From NCBI GenBank assembly GCA_964605155.1, contig CAZSAK010000012.1, forward strand, positions 1-64,000: a stretch of 64,000 bases of DNA, written 5' to 3'. Shown here piece by piece: positions 18,085 to 26,589 of the stretch (the stretch's first letter is position 1; each line of letters begins with the position of its first letter). A model generated the notes under the pieces. The model saw only the letters and a program-made list of their open reading frames with translations. It did no database searches and was not told the origin of the DNA. Made by a program: the position numbers and the translations under genes. This DNA comes from CAZSAK01 sp964605155. GTDB taxonomy: Bacteria; Pseudomonadota; Gammaproteobacteria; SZUA-140.

Positions 18085-19544
18085 ATCTATTCGATCTGCT
18101 CCTGGGCGCGCCATTAATTACCAGTGTCATCATGGCGTTCATGGGTCATACCCGCAGCGCAACCAGCGTAAATATCGCCGCCAGCGCGATAGCGCTGATC
18201 ACCGCACTTAGCCTTGCATACCGGGTATTACAACTGGGTTCTTTCACCGCCCACGGCCAACTTTTCTTTCTTGATGCCTATAATGTATTTCTGCTTTCAT
18301 TGACGGCCTTTGTAGCCACTACGACTGCCATCTTTTCAGGCCCGTACATGTTGCATGAACAACAGATCGGGAGGGTAACAGCAAACCGCCTTCGCCTGTA
18401 TCACTCCATGTTCCAGCTGTTTGTGTTCGGCATGTACCTCGTCCTCACCACGAATAATCTCGGTGTGATGTGGATAGCACTCGAACTTGCAACGCTGGCA
18501 ACGGTACTGCTCGTGTCACTTTATCGCACTCCTGCGGCTATTGCTGCCGCCTGGAAATATTTCATTATCTGTGGCGTGGGCATAGCACTTGCCCTGTTTG
18601 GCACGATTCTTATTTTTGCAACCTCATCCGACGTACTCGGCCATGGCAACGACGCCCTGACCTGGACTTTGCTCTATGACAATGCCGGTCAACTTGCCCC
18701 ACGTGTCATGACAATCGCCTTTGTGTTCCTGATCGTCGGTTACGGTACAAAAGTAGGTCTTGTACCGATGCACACCTGGTTACCGGACGCCCATGGTGAA
18801 GGACCGACCCCAATATCGGCGGTGCTCTCAGGTCTGTTGTTGAATATCGCGCTCTATGCCCTGGTGCGCTGCAAGACACTGGTCGATGGTGCGACCCAGG
18901 GTGACCTGGCCGGTAATCTAATGATGGGTTTCGGGATGTTGTCCGTGCTGGTGGCAGCCCTGTCACTACATCGTCAACGTGATGTCAAACGCATGTTTTC
19001 ATTTTCTTCCATTGAACATATGGGCCTTATGACATTTGCCTTTGGCATCGGTACGCCGTTGGCCAATTTTGCAGGGCTGTTGCACATGACAGCACACTCG
19101 CTGGTTAAGTCAGGCATCTTCTTTACCGTCGGACATGCGGCACAGGCCATGGGGACTCAACAGATGATCAATATTCGCGGACTGGTGAGCCATCATCCCG
19201 GCATTGGCTGGGGATTGTTGATCGGCACCGTGGCGATTGCTGGTTTCCCACCCTTCGGAGTTTTTACCAGTGAATTCCTGTTATTTACTGCGGCATTACA
19301 TACCCATCCATGGGTCGTTGTCCCATTGTTACTGGGACTGGTAGTGGCATTCGCCGGACTGTTCCGCCACGTGCAGCCGATGGCATTCGGCGTGGTGCCT
19401 GACAACGCCGCGTCAATCAAAATCAACATGCTGCCCGTCTATGTTCATCTCGGTCTGGCATTGATATTGGGGCTTGCCCTTCCGCCTTTTCTGGCCGACT
19501 GGTACCAAACCGCCGCCTACCTGTTGCACGGTACTGCGCGATGA
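18081..19544 (+). CDS. hyfF: Hyf-like membrane subunit F (second NuoL/M/N antiporter-type)
   Basis: Second antiporter-like subunit, 487 residues and about 13-14 membrane helices. It has VMWIALELATLATVLLVSLYR, HTWLPDAHGEGPTPISAVLSG, FSFSSIEHMGL and HSLVKSGIFFTVGHA, as in HyfF. It starts with GTG overlapping the hyfE-like stop (GTGA). With the hyfB-like protein this gives two potential ion-pumping modules. hyfD, which in E. coli lies between hyfC and hyfE, is missing. Confidence 0.9.
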   Translation: MNLFDLLLGAPLITSVIMAFMGHTRSATSVNIAASAIALITALSLAYRVLQLGSFTAHGQLFFLDAYNVFLLSLTAFVATTTAIFSGPYMLHEQQIGRVTANRLRLYHSMFQLFVFGMYLVLTTNNLGVMWIALELATLATVLLVSLYRTPAAIAAAWKYFIICGVGIALALFGTILIFATSSDVLGHGNDALTWTLLYDNAGQLAPRVMTIAFVFLIVGYGTKVGLVPMHTWLPDAHGEGPTPISAVLSGLLLNIALYALVRCKTLVDGATQGDLAGNLMMGFGMLSVLVAALSLHRQRDVKRMFSFSSIEHMGLMTFAFGIGTPLANFAGLLHMTAHSLVKSGIFFTVGHAAQAMGTQQMINIRGLVSHHPGIGWGLLIGTVAIAGFPPFGVFTSEFLLFTAALHTHPWVVVPLLLGLVVAFAGLFRHVQPMAFGVVPDNAASIKINMLPVYVHLGLALILGLALPPFLADWYQTAAYLLHGTAR

Positions 19545-21106
19545 TATTCGCACTGAGTAAATTTCTGGCCACACTCCTTACCGAGGCCGATATCGCATGT
19601 AAATTATTACCCGGCCAACCACCTACTCTGTATATAACTATCGATCAGTGGCTATTGACGGCAAAGATTGCAAGAGAGGCGAAACTTCGGCTGGCAGCAC
19701 TCTGGGCAACACAGGAAAACGATGGTTATTGCGTACATGCAGCGTTTGCCCGACGGGGCCAAGGTTACGCACTGGTGCAATCATCGCTGGATGTAAATGC
19801 CGTCGGGTTTCCCAGTATAACATCACACTATGTTGCCGCGGTACGCATGGAGCGCATCATGCATGATATGTTCGGTCTCGTGCCCACAGATAATCCCGAC
19901 CTGCGTCCATGGCTCAAACACGAACACTGGCCATCGCATACCTTTGCATTGCGAAAGGAATTTCCAGCTACGACTGAATTATCGCGGGCTGAAGGTCGTT
20001 ATCCTTTTATTGAAGCGGAAGGTGATGGGGTCTATGAGATCCCAGTCGGCCCGGTGCATGCAGGCATTATCGAGCCGGGGCATTTTCGCTTTCTTGCCGT
20101 AGGCGAACAGATTTTAAATCTGGAAGAGCGGCTGGGTTATGTCCACAAGGGAATCGAAAAAGGCATGGAAGGACGTGACGTGTTCAGCGCTGCACGCCTT
20201 GCAGCACGTGTCTCGGGCGACGCTACAGTCGCGCACACATGGGCCTTTTGCCAGGCCACAGAACAGGCTGCGGGGATCGAGATTCCACCACGCGCATTGA
20301 CCATCCGTGCCGTCCTGTGTGAGCGCGAACGTATGGCGAATCATATCGGGGACATTGGTGCCATCTGCAACGATGCGTCATGGATATTCATGCACATGCA
20401 GTGTCAACGCTTGCGTGAGGAACTGGCACGTATACACCGCAGGATATTTGGTCATCGTCTGCTGATGGACTGCGTGGTACCAGGCGGGATCAAAGACGAT
20501 ACGAATATTGATGATGTACAGCTACTCAGGATTCAAACACGAAATATCGCTGACGAGATGCTGGAGTTATATAACACCTATGAGGACCATACGCCTATCC
20601 GCGAACGGGTCATTGATTCCGGCAACATCAGGGCTACTGATGCGGTTGATCTAGGGCTGCTGGGTTACGCCGGCCGCAGTGCTGAGTTTGATACCGATGC
20701 GCGACGCGACGCAGCGTATGCGCCGTATGATCAATATCCGCCACAGGTTAAGGTATGTCGTGGTGGTGATGTGGCCGCACGCTTGTGGGTAAGGTTCCAG
20801 GAAATCCAGGAAAGTGCAAGCCTGATAGATACAATGTTGCGTAACCTGCCTGATGGACCGATACTGACCCCATGGAAAATGCCTCAGCAGACTAGTTGCG
20901 GTTTTGCCGCCATTGAATCATGGCGCGGGGAAATTGTTCTGTGGTTACGACTTTCGCAAGATAACCTCATCGACCGTTGTTATATCCGTGACCCCTCTAT
21001 GATCAACTGGCTTGGTCTGGAGCTGGCGGCACGTAAAGTTCCTGTACCGGACTTCCCGCTCAACAACAAATCGTTCAACTGCTCATACTCCGGACACGAC
21101 CTATGA
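19541..21106 (+). CDS. hyfG: Hyf-like large subunit G lacking the [NiFe] ligands (NuoCD fusion type)
   Basis: 521 residues. The N-terminal third (about 1-150) resembles the NuoC 30-kDa domain, and the rest the NuoD/hydrogenase large subunit (VPVGPVHAGI is read here as IPVGPVHAGIIEPGHFRF, about 167-184). In [NiFe] hydrogenases the metal is held by two CxxC motifs. Here the first is replaced by RVSGDATVAH (R223 on) and the C-terminal DPCxxC by DPSMIN (S486 and N489). The NiFe site therefore cannot form. This is the arrangement reported for energy-converting hydrogenase-related (Ehr) complexes. It overlaps the upstream stop by ATGA. Confidence 0.88.
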   Translation: MIFALSKFLATLLTEADIACKLLPGQPPTLYITIDQWLLTAKIAREAKLRLAALWATQENDGYCVHAAFARRGQGYALVQSSLDVNAVGFPSITSHYVAAVRMERIMHDMFGLVPTDNPDLRPWLKHEHWPSHTFALRKEFPATTELSRAEGRYPFIEAEGDGVYEIPVGPVHAGIIEPGHFRFLAVGEQILNLEERLGYVHKGIEKGMEGRDVFSAARLAARVSGDATVAHTWAFCQATEQAAGIEIPPRALTIRAVLCERERMANHIGDIGAICNDASWIFMHMQCQRLREELARIHRRIFGHRLLMDCVVPGGIKDDTNIDDVQLLRIQTRNIADEMLELYNTYEDHTPIRERVIDSGNIRATDAVDLGLLGYAGRSAEFDTDARRDAAYAPYDQYPPQVKVCRGGDVAARLWVRFQEIQESASLIDTMLRNLPDGPILTPWKMPQQTSCGFAAIESWRGEIVLWLRLSQDNLIDRCYIRDPSMINWLGLELAARKVPVPDFPLNNKSFNCSYSGHDL

Positions 21107-21116
21107 AGATAGAAAG

Positions 21117-21629
21117 ATGAAAATATTCCGCAAGATTGTTCATACCGGTCTGATTACCGAACCCTTGGGATATGCGGAACAGGAGATTGAGGAACTGGGC
21201 GTCAGGTTATCGGAAATGGTATTGCACCGGTTCCGGGGATCGCTCGCCATCCGTATGGTGGATGCGGGGTCATGTAATGGTTGTGAACTGGAGATCCATG
21301 CCACTAACAATCCGTACTATGACCTTGAACGCTTCGGTGCTCACTTCGTGGCTTCACCACGCCATGCAGATATTCTGTTGGTGACGGGACCAGTAACACG
21401 CAACATGGAAATGGCGCTTAAGATGACCTATGACGCGACACCCGATCCCAAGCTAGTGGTTGCTGTGGGCGAATGTGCGGCATGCGGCGGCGAATTCGGC
21501 TGCTCATATGCATCGCTTGGCAAAGTCAGTAATATCATACCCGTGAATATCGTTGTACACGGCTGTCCGCCGAATCCTACTGACATCATACGCGGAATCC
21601 TCGCCGCCGTGGAAACAAATACCACTTGA
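21117..21629 (+). CDS. hyfI: Hyf-like small subunit I (NuoB type, one [4Fe-4S] cluster)
   Basis: 170 residues, homologous to the small hydrogenase subunit and NuoB. The proximal cluster ligands are retained: GSCNGCE (C53, C56), GECAACGGEFGC (C120, with C123 and C129 nearby) and HGCPPNP (C150). The frame is open from 21012 but its first 35 codons lie inside hyfG; ATG at 21117, 10 bases after the hyfG stop, is chosen. It is shorter than E. coli HyfI (252). It ends the operon; no ferredoxin-like, hyfJ or nickel-maturation genes follow. Confidence 0.88.
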   Translation: MKIFRKIVHTGLITEPLGYAEQEIEELGVRLSEMVLHRFRGSLAIRMVDAGSCNGCELEIHATNNPYYDLERFGAHFVASPRHADILLVTGPVTRNMEMALKMTYDATPDPKLVVAVGECAACGGEFGCSYASLGKVSNIIPVNIVVHGCPPNPTDIIRGILAAVETNTT

Positions 21630-21699
21630 TCAGTCAATGCGGGTGAGGCCTAACAACCCCCAAGTAAACTAGCGCTGAAACACGGTGTTCTTGCAAACC

Positions 21700-22281
21700 T
21701 CAGTCATGATGATGGTCTTCATCTTCACCATCGTGATTATCATCCCCATGATTCGACATCGCCCCCATCGGTGTTTCGGAATCCGCCTCGCCATGGCTAT
21801 GGCCATCACTGCCATGATGATGTTCATCAAGGTTCGGTAGCGAGATCACCCCCAGACCATGCCGGAAGACGAGTTCCGCGCCATGCCATGCGGTCGCGAC
21901 GAGCAGGCCCGCCGCCAGTAAGGCGGCCGACAGAAACAGGGCACTAACCTGCCGGGGAGGCCGGTATTTGCGCCACGACCACACTGCAAGCACCGCGACA
22001 ACGGCGAATGTCACCAGTGCGAGGTTACGATGTTCCAGCATCACTACATGGGCGGGGTCATCATGCTTGACGGTATTGAATGCGTGCCATCCGGCACCAA
22101 TCGTCATGATCGTCACGATAGCACCCAGCCAGAGATTCCACAGCGCCACCGTGAGCAGTTGCTGTTTCAGGCTCGCATGCATCACAAAACGCGTCAAGAT
22201 CAACAATCCTACAGAACTACCAAGCAGCCCCAGTGTGAAATGGACCAATATGGGGTGATAGTTTGGAATAATCTCGATCAT
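21700..22281 (-). CDS. DUF2231 membrane protein with His-rich tail
   Basis: 193 residues with four predicted membrane helices and the DUF2231 opening (PNYHPILVHFTLGLLGSSVGL). Conserved histidines lie in helices 1, 2 and 4 (HPILVHF, GAGWHAF, TAWHGAELVFRHG), suggesting metal or haem binding. The last 40 residues form a His/Asp-rich soluble tail (DEHHHGSDGHSHGE, DEDHHHD) typical of metal-chelating segments. It is last in a minus-strand run with an outer-membrane barrel and a multicopper oxidase, so a metal-related role is inferred. Confidence 0.85.
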   Translation of the reverse strand: MIEIIPNYHPILVHFTLGLLGSSVGLLILTRFVMHASLKQQLLTVALWNLWLGAIVTIMTIGAGWHAFNTVKHDDPAHVVMLEHRNLALVTFAVVAVLAVWSWRKYRPPRQVSALFLSAALLAAGLLVATAWHGAELVFRHGLGVISLPNLDEHHHGSDGHSHGEADSETPMGAMSNHGDDNHDGEDEDHHHD

Positions 22282-22370
22282 TTCATATACCTTGTATTCG
22301 GATCTAAGACTTGATCAAGATGAAGTATACAAGCAAAATTCTCAATCCCGTTCATGATTACCAGATCGCA

Positions 22371-23540
22371 TTATTGGATATACCCGTACTCAATATTGAG
22401 GATAGACGATCGCTCACCGATATTATCGTTGAATTTTGCGTCCAGCGAAAACGCGATTCCGACTTGTACGGTATTATCCTCACCACCGCCATACAAGGCA
22501 TCGCCATATTGCGTATGGATCAGTTCAGTCAAGATGTCGACGCCCTGGCCCAGGCGGTACACAAACGACGGCACAATACTCCACTGCGTCGCCGACGTCA
22601 CATCCGGATAGTCCTTGTATCCCAGCGATAGTGATGCCTGCCATCGCGTCAACAGGTTGGGTCTTGAAGTAAAGCGCCACCCAGCCACCAAAGAGGTCGA
22701 TTTCGCGCGCGCCTGATTGGCAACGTCGTTGACAGGGCCATTCAGATCTCCTGTGGTGATGCCGTCTATACCTTCGTTGAAGATGGTTTGTACGGCCATC
22801 GACCAGTTGGCGCGGGGATCAAGGTTGAGATTCAGTTCAGCACCTGCGATGACGGCCTTCATCCACTCATCACCCGAAGTAGTGGTCACCTGCTGGGTAT
22901 CCAGCAGTATACCGGCATGGCCCAGTCTCTTTACATAACGCAATTCAGCGGGCAGTTCAAATTGATAACCCGCTCCGTAACTGTCGAATCCTCCCGATGC
23001 CGGCACACCTGTATCGTCACCACGCATTCCGGTCCAGATATTGATGCTTTGATAGCGGCGATCGACAAACCAGTCAAACGAGAAAATGCGTGCATGTATC
23101 TGATCAAACTCGGTACTTGATGATGCGTTGCCCACATGGGTATAACTGAGCAGATCAGCATCATGCGGCGTGGGGAATTCGATCAGGGTATTCGGCAACA
23201 GGGTACGCCCGATTTGCACCTCTATATCACGGTTCCACATAAACACATAAAATTTATGAAATCGAACCTCGTTCTCATTCTCTTCAAGGCCGATCACTCC
23301 GCCGGCAACACCCTGTTCATAGAGCCGCTTGTCAAGCCGCATCATCAACAACGAGTCCCGTATGTTGATTTCACTGTCCCTGTCGGGATCTGAATCATGG
23401 TCGACGATATCGATCGTACTGATCACCCGGCCACCCAAGGTAATACGCGGCACCACCTCCCGGTCGACCTCCAGGGCGAAGGCCGGCGGGATTGCGGTTA
23501 TGAAAACCAGAACGAACAGGATATATCTTTTCATCAACAT
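22371..23540 (-). CDS. outer-membrane beta-barrel (porin-like) protein
   Basis: 389 residues with an N-terminal signal peptide ending near AFALEVD and a body of alternating amphipathic strands rich in Tyr, Asn and Asp, as in outer-membrane porins. No specific family is recognised. The frame is open upstream into the multicopper oxidase gene, but ATG at 23540 has GGAGG 6 bases before it. The gene is 16 bases downstream of the oxidase and probably co-transcribed with it. Confidence 0.75.
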   Translation of the reverse strand: MLMKRYILFVLVFITAIPPAFALEVDREVVPRITLGGRVISTIDIVDHDSDPDRDSEINIRDSLLMMRLDKRLYEQGVAGGVIGLEENENEVRFHKFYVFMWNRDIEVQIGRTLLPNTLIEFPTPHDADLLSYTHVGNASSSTEFDQIHARIFSFDWFVDRRYQSINIWTGMRGDDTGVPASGGFDSYGAGYQFELPAELRYVKRLGHAGILLDTQQVTTTSGDEWMKAVIAGAELNLNLDPRANWSMAVQTIFNEGIDGITTGDLNGPVNDVANQARAKSTSLVAGWRFTSRPNLLTRWQASLSLGYKDYPDVTSATQWSIVPSFVYRLGQGVDILTELIHTQYGDALYGGGEDNTVQVGIAFSLDAKFNDNIGERSSILNIEYGYIQ

Positions 23541-23556
23541 GGTGATCCTCCGATAG

Positions 23557-24873
23557 TCACTGATCGACAGAAACAGCTGGTACATAGCTGGGTTCGAAAT
23601 CCTCATACTCCAGCAGGGTAAGGGCACCGCCCGGGTATATACCGTTGTTACGCGCCTGAGTCGTTTTATGATCGTGAAACGTCCAGTATCCCGGGTTGTC
23701 ACCATAGATCATGATGTCGTAGGTGCCTCCGGGTTCGACATGGATGGTGTTGATATGCCTTGGATCGGGCAGGTCGTTACCGTCCTGCGCCACCCACCAG
23801 AAATCATGGCCATGCAGATGCATGTGATGACTCTGGCTGCTGGCGCTGATCAGGCGGAGGCGAATCCATTCACCCTGTTTAATCCCGATACGCCGGGTAG
23901 CCGGATAGGATTTACCGTTGATACCGAAGAAGTTAGGCCTGAACGGTATGCGATTACTTCGGCCTTGCAGATACGGGGGCACGTAATCATCATTCCGATA
24001 CGCCTCGAGGAATGCCTGATAAGTCTTAAAGAAACCGTGGGTCATCGGGTCAAGCATCCCCTTGGCCATCAGGAGATTGACCTGTTTCATGCCTTCCAAC
24101 AGACCATTCATCTCTTCACGGGCAAAGTCAACATCCCATGACTCGAGCACCAGCGTGTATTCCCGTTCGTATGGAAAACGTTCCTTGAGGTGTTCGTTCC
24201 TGCGTTGGATGATGAAGGCGCCGTGCATACCGGTCGAAGCATGCAATGGCGTACCCCAGTGACAATGGTACCAGCGCGTGCCGGCCGGCTTTGCCTGAAA
24301 GCGGTAGACAAAGGTCTGGCCTGGATGAACCGGATCCTGCGTGATCATCGGCACGCCGTCCATGGTGTAGGGAACGGCAAGGCCGTGCCAGTGGATGGTG
24401 TGCATCTCTTCGGTCTTGTTGGTGAAGTTGACCTTGATCCAGTCACCCTCGGTCACATTGAACTCGGGTCCCGGGACCTGGCCGTTAAAGACGAACATAT
24501 GTACCTGTATACCCGGCAGGATTTCATGCCGGGCGATCTTCACCTCTATGGAAAACTCCTTGTACTTCACCTCGTCATCGCGCGGCGCACCTGGCGGCTC
24601 GATCGTCATGCCCGGCTCCATGTTATGGCCCGGCGTAAACATCATGGAATGATAGTCTTCCGTCATGTCCATCGCCTGGTGATCCGCCAAGCCGTGTTGA
24701 CCGTGTCCCTCCGGCATGGGGTATCCACTGCGTGCCGACAACGCACCACCGGTAAATACCGCAGTTGCACGCAGGAAATTACGCCGTGTTATCAGCCTTC
24801 CGGATTGCTGATCCCGTCTTTTACTTCCGGCACTCACTTGATGAAGCCGTTCTTTCCCGGTGTCTTTCATCAT
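23557..24873 (-). CDS. Tat-exported two-domain multicopper oxidase
   Basis: 438 residues. A twin-arginine signal (ITRRNFLRA, R30-R31) targets the folded enzyme to the periplasm. The first cupredoxin domain has HTIHWHG (H158, H161, H163), WYHCHW (H203, C204, H205), H211 and M216; H158, C204, H211 and M216 form a complete type-1 copper set. The second domain has MHLHGH (H352, H354) and FHDH (H400, H402), where Asp401 replaces the type-1 cysteine. So the type-1 copper lies in domain 1 and the trinuclear site between domains. A Met/His-rich segment (about 53-90) precedes the fold. Substrate is unknown; copper, organic or nitrogen compounds are possible. ATG at 24870 is a near-equal start. Confidence 0.9.
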   Translation of the reverse strand: MMKDTGKERLHQVSAGSKRRDQQSGRLITRRNFLRATAVFTGGALSARSGYPMPEGHGQHGLADHQAMDMTEDYHSMMFTPGHNMEPGMTIEPPGAPRDDEVKYKEFSIEVKIARHEILPGIQVHMFVFNGQVPGPEFNVTEGDWIKVNFTNKTEEMHTIHWHGLAVPYTMDGVPMITQDPVHPGQTFVYRFQAKPAGTRWYHCHWGTPLHASTGMHGAFIIQRRNEHLKERFPYEREYTLVLESWDVDFAREEMNGLLEGMKQVNLLMAKGMLDPMTHGFFKTYQAFLEAYRNDDYVPPYLQGRSNRIPFRPNFFGINGKSYPATRRIGIKQGEWIRLRLISASSQSHHMHLHGHDFWWVAQDGNDLPDPRHINTIHVEPGGTYDIMIYGDNPGYWTFHDHKTTQARNNGIYPGGALTLLEYEDFEPSYVPAVSVDQ

Positions 24874-24982
24874 GACCTCCGCCTAGGAAATGTTTATTAG
24901 ATATTTTCAGTGCGCGGCATCAACCGATGGATTTCCACGCTGTCTAACTGGATAGGTTATGTGTGGCGCTTGGCCACAAGGA

Positions 24983-25357
24983 TCAGGCGCTGTGGATAGG
25001 AGGTTTGATATCGACGGGAATAAAGATGCTAACGCTGTGAACGGGCAGGTTTAACAGTCGTTCATGAACAAGAGATGTAACATGTGCACCGGTGATCGAA
25101 ACCATCATGTAACAATGAGAACAGGACTGACATTGTCCTGCATGATGACTGTCGTGCGGTGAGCTGGAAAACGGATCGTGGTTGACGGGGCCGATATCGT
25201 GTTGCGCAGTCATATCATGTGACTGGTATGCATGGGGGACATTGCCCGCATGGATGGATTCCTGCACATTCAATCCGGCATGACAATTCATGACGGGCGT
25301 GATGGCGATCACCAGCACTATCAATATATGAATTGTTTTTCTGAATCGAGGAATCAT
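24983..25357 (-). CDS. small exported Cys/His-rich protein
   Basis: 124 residues starting from ATG at 25357 (MIPRFRKTIH), with a signal peptide ending near NCHAG, a His-rich stretch (SSSPHDSHHAGQ) and a CQSCSHCYMM cluster. It resembles the small exported metal-handling proteins often found beside copper oxidases, but I do not recognise a family with certainty. It lies 109 bases upstream of the multicopper oxidase on the same strand. Confidence 0.65.
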   Translation of the reverse strand: MIPRFRKTIHILIVLVIAITPVMNCHAGLNVQESIHAGNVPHAYQSHDMTAQHDIGPVNHDPFSSSPHDSHHAGQCQSCSHCYMMVSITGAHVTSLVHERLLNLPVHSVSIFIPVDIKPPIHSA

Positions 25358-25438
25358 GATGCACACTATCTCAGCTCTGCCTACATCATCATATTCCATT
25401 GCATGGAAAGGAACAAGTCACGCTTATATTCATACGCA

Positions 25439-26353
25439 TCAATCACCACCCGGCATATGCCACAGGGACTTGGCCTCTTTCAGGACGAAATCCTTGAATG
25501 CCTGTGTGATCGGTGAGAGGCGTTTACCCTTGCGATGAACGACATACCATTGGCGCATGATAGGAAACGATTCGACATCGAGCACCACCAGGTGATGGGT
25601 TTGCAATTCGAGTTCGAGAGTGTGCAGGGAGACGATGCCCAGACCCAGACCGGCCTGTACTGCCTGCTGGATGGCCTCATTACTGGTCATTACCATGCCG
25701 GTGGTAAGATGGATGCCCTTTTCATTGAAAAAACGCTCCATCGCAATGCGAGTACCCGATACGGCTTCACGCACCACAAAGGTTTCGCCCTGCAACTCGG
25801 TCAATGGGATGTGTTTACGCCGCGCAAACGGATGATCAGGCGCCGCAATCACTACCAAAGGATTATCCATGAAGGGCTCGGCATCAAGATCAGTTCCCTC
25901 TGGTGGTTTTCCCATGATGACCAGATCGGTCTCATTGGCAGAGAGTTGCTGTAACAGATTCTCACGGTTGGTAACGTCAAGGCTGACGGTCACGCCTTTC
26001 ATGCGTACATTAAAGATTGCCAGTAACCGGGTACTGAAGTAATTGGCCGTACTCGCGACCGAGACAACCAATCTGCCGCGTTTTACACCTTTCATATCCT
26101 CGATAACCGTCTCGGCCTCCGCCAGTTGCTGGGCAATCGTGCGACTGTAATGAAACATCTCCCGACCGGCCTCGGTAAGATAGATCTTCTTGCCGAGGCG
26201 TTCGAACAACGGCAGGCCGATATTGGCTTCCAGTTGCTTGATCTGCATCGAGACGGCCGGTTGCGATAGATAGAGCTCCTCCGCCGCATGCGTATAACTC
26301 AATAATCTTGCTACAGATTCAAAGATTTTCAGCTGATGCAGGGTGACATGCAT
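25439..26353 (-). CDS. cbbR: LysR-family regulator of the RuBisCO operon
   Basis: 304-residue LysR-type regulator. The N-terminal winged helix (residues 1-65) has HQLKIFESVARLLSYTHAAEELYLSQPAVSMQIKQLE written here in part as SQPAVSMQIKQLE; the C-terminal co-inducer domain starts at about 92. It is transcribed divergently from cbbL with 236 bases between, the classical cbbR arrangement, and is expected to activate cbbLSQO in response to Calvin-cycle metabolites. No ribosome binding site is visible before the ATG; an AT-rich palindrome ends two bases upstream. Confidence 0.93.
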   Translation of the reverse strand: MHVTLHQLKIFESVARLLSYTHAAEELYLSQPAVSMQIKQLEANIGLPLFERLGKKIYLTEAGREMFHYSRTIAQQLAEAETVIEDMKGVKRGRLVVSVASTANYFSTRLLAIFNVRMKGVTVSLDVTNRENLLQQLSANETDLVIMGKPPEGTDLDAEPFMDNPLVVIAAPDHPFARRKHIPLTELQGETFVVREAVSGTRIAMERFFNEKGIHLTTGMVMTSNEAIQQAVQAGLGLGIVSLHTLELELQTHHLVVLDVESFPIMRQWYVVHRKGKRLSPITQAFKDFVLKEAKSLWHMPGGD

Positions 26354-26354
26354 A

Positions 26355-26403
26355 ATATAATTATATATAAATAAATATTTATGTTAAATATAAATTATAT
26401 TTA
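26355..26403. promoter_or_regulatory. three AT-rich palindromes, candidate CbbR operator
   Basis: Three perfect palindromes lie in a row: ATATAATTATAT (26355-26366), ATAAATATTTAT (26371-26382) and TAAATATAA-A-TTATATTTA (26385-26403). Their centres are 16 and about 17.5 bases apart. LysR regulators bind T-N11-A dyads in tandem, so this is the likely CbbR binding region. It abuts the cbbR start and could mediate autorepression. Base composition alone makes some palindromes likely here. Confidence 0.55.
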
Positions 26404-26468
26404 TTTTACATTATAATTTATTCCCGTATGATTTGTATCACAATAAGCCTGAGGCAGCAGGAGTTGAC

Positions 26469-26474
26469 TATAAT
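26469..26474 (+). promoter_or_regulatory. candidate cbbL promoter -10 element
   Basis: A perfect TATAAT lies 116 bases before the cbbL ATG, with no good -35 at the usual distance (AGCCTG). A strong -10 with a poor -35 is typical of activator-dependent promoters. The palindromic CbbR region lies about 65-115 bases upstream. Confidence 0.45.
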
Positions 26475-26589
26475 CAGGAATCAGGAAAGCCGTTTGGCAC
26501 TGTTGACCCGCTTCACTGAATAACAAGACTTATAAATTAAAGTTGTATCGAAACCGAATACCAATCTTTTATATAGAGGAGAATTGATC

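Noticed and set aside
14466..19544. DabAB-type inorganic-carbon pump (a NuoL-like protein next to carbon-fixation genes)
   Set aside because: No DabA (DUF2309) protein is present, and the full hyfBCEFGI-like set explains the NuoL-like genes better.
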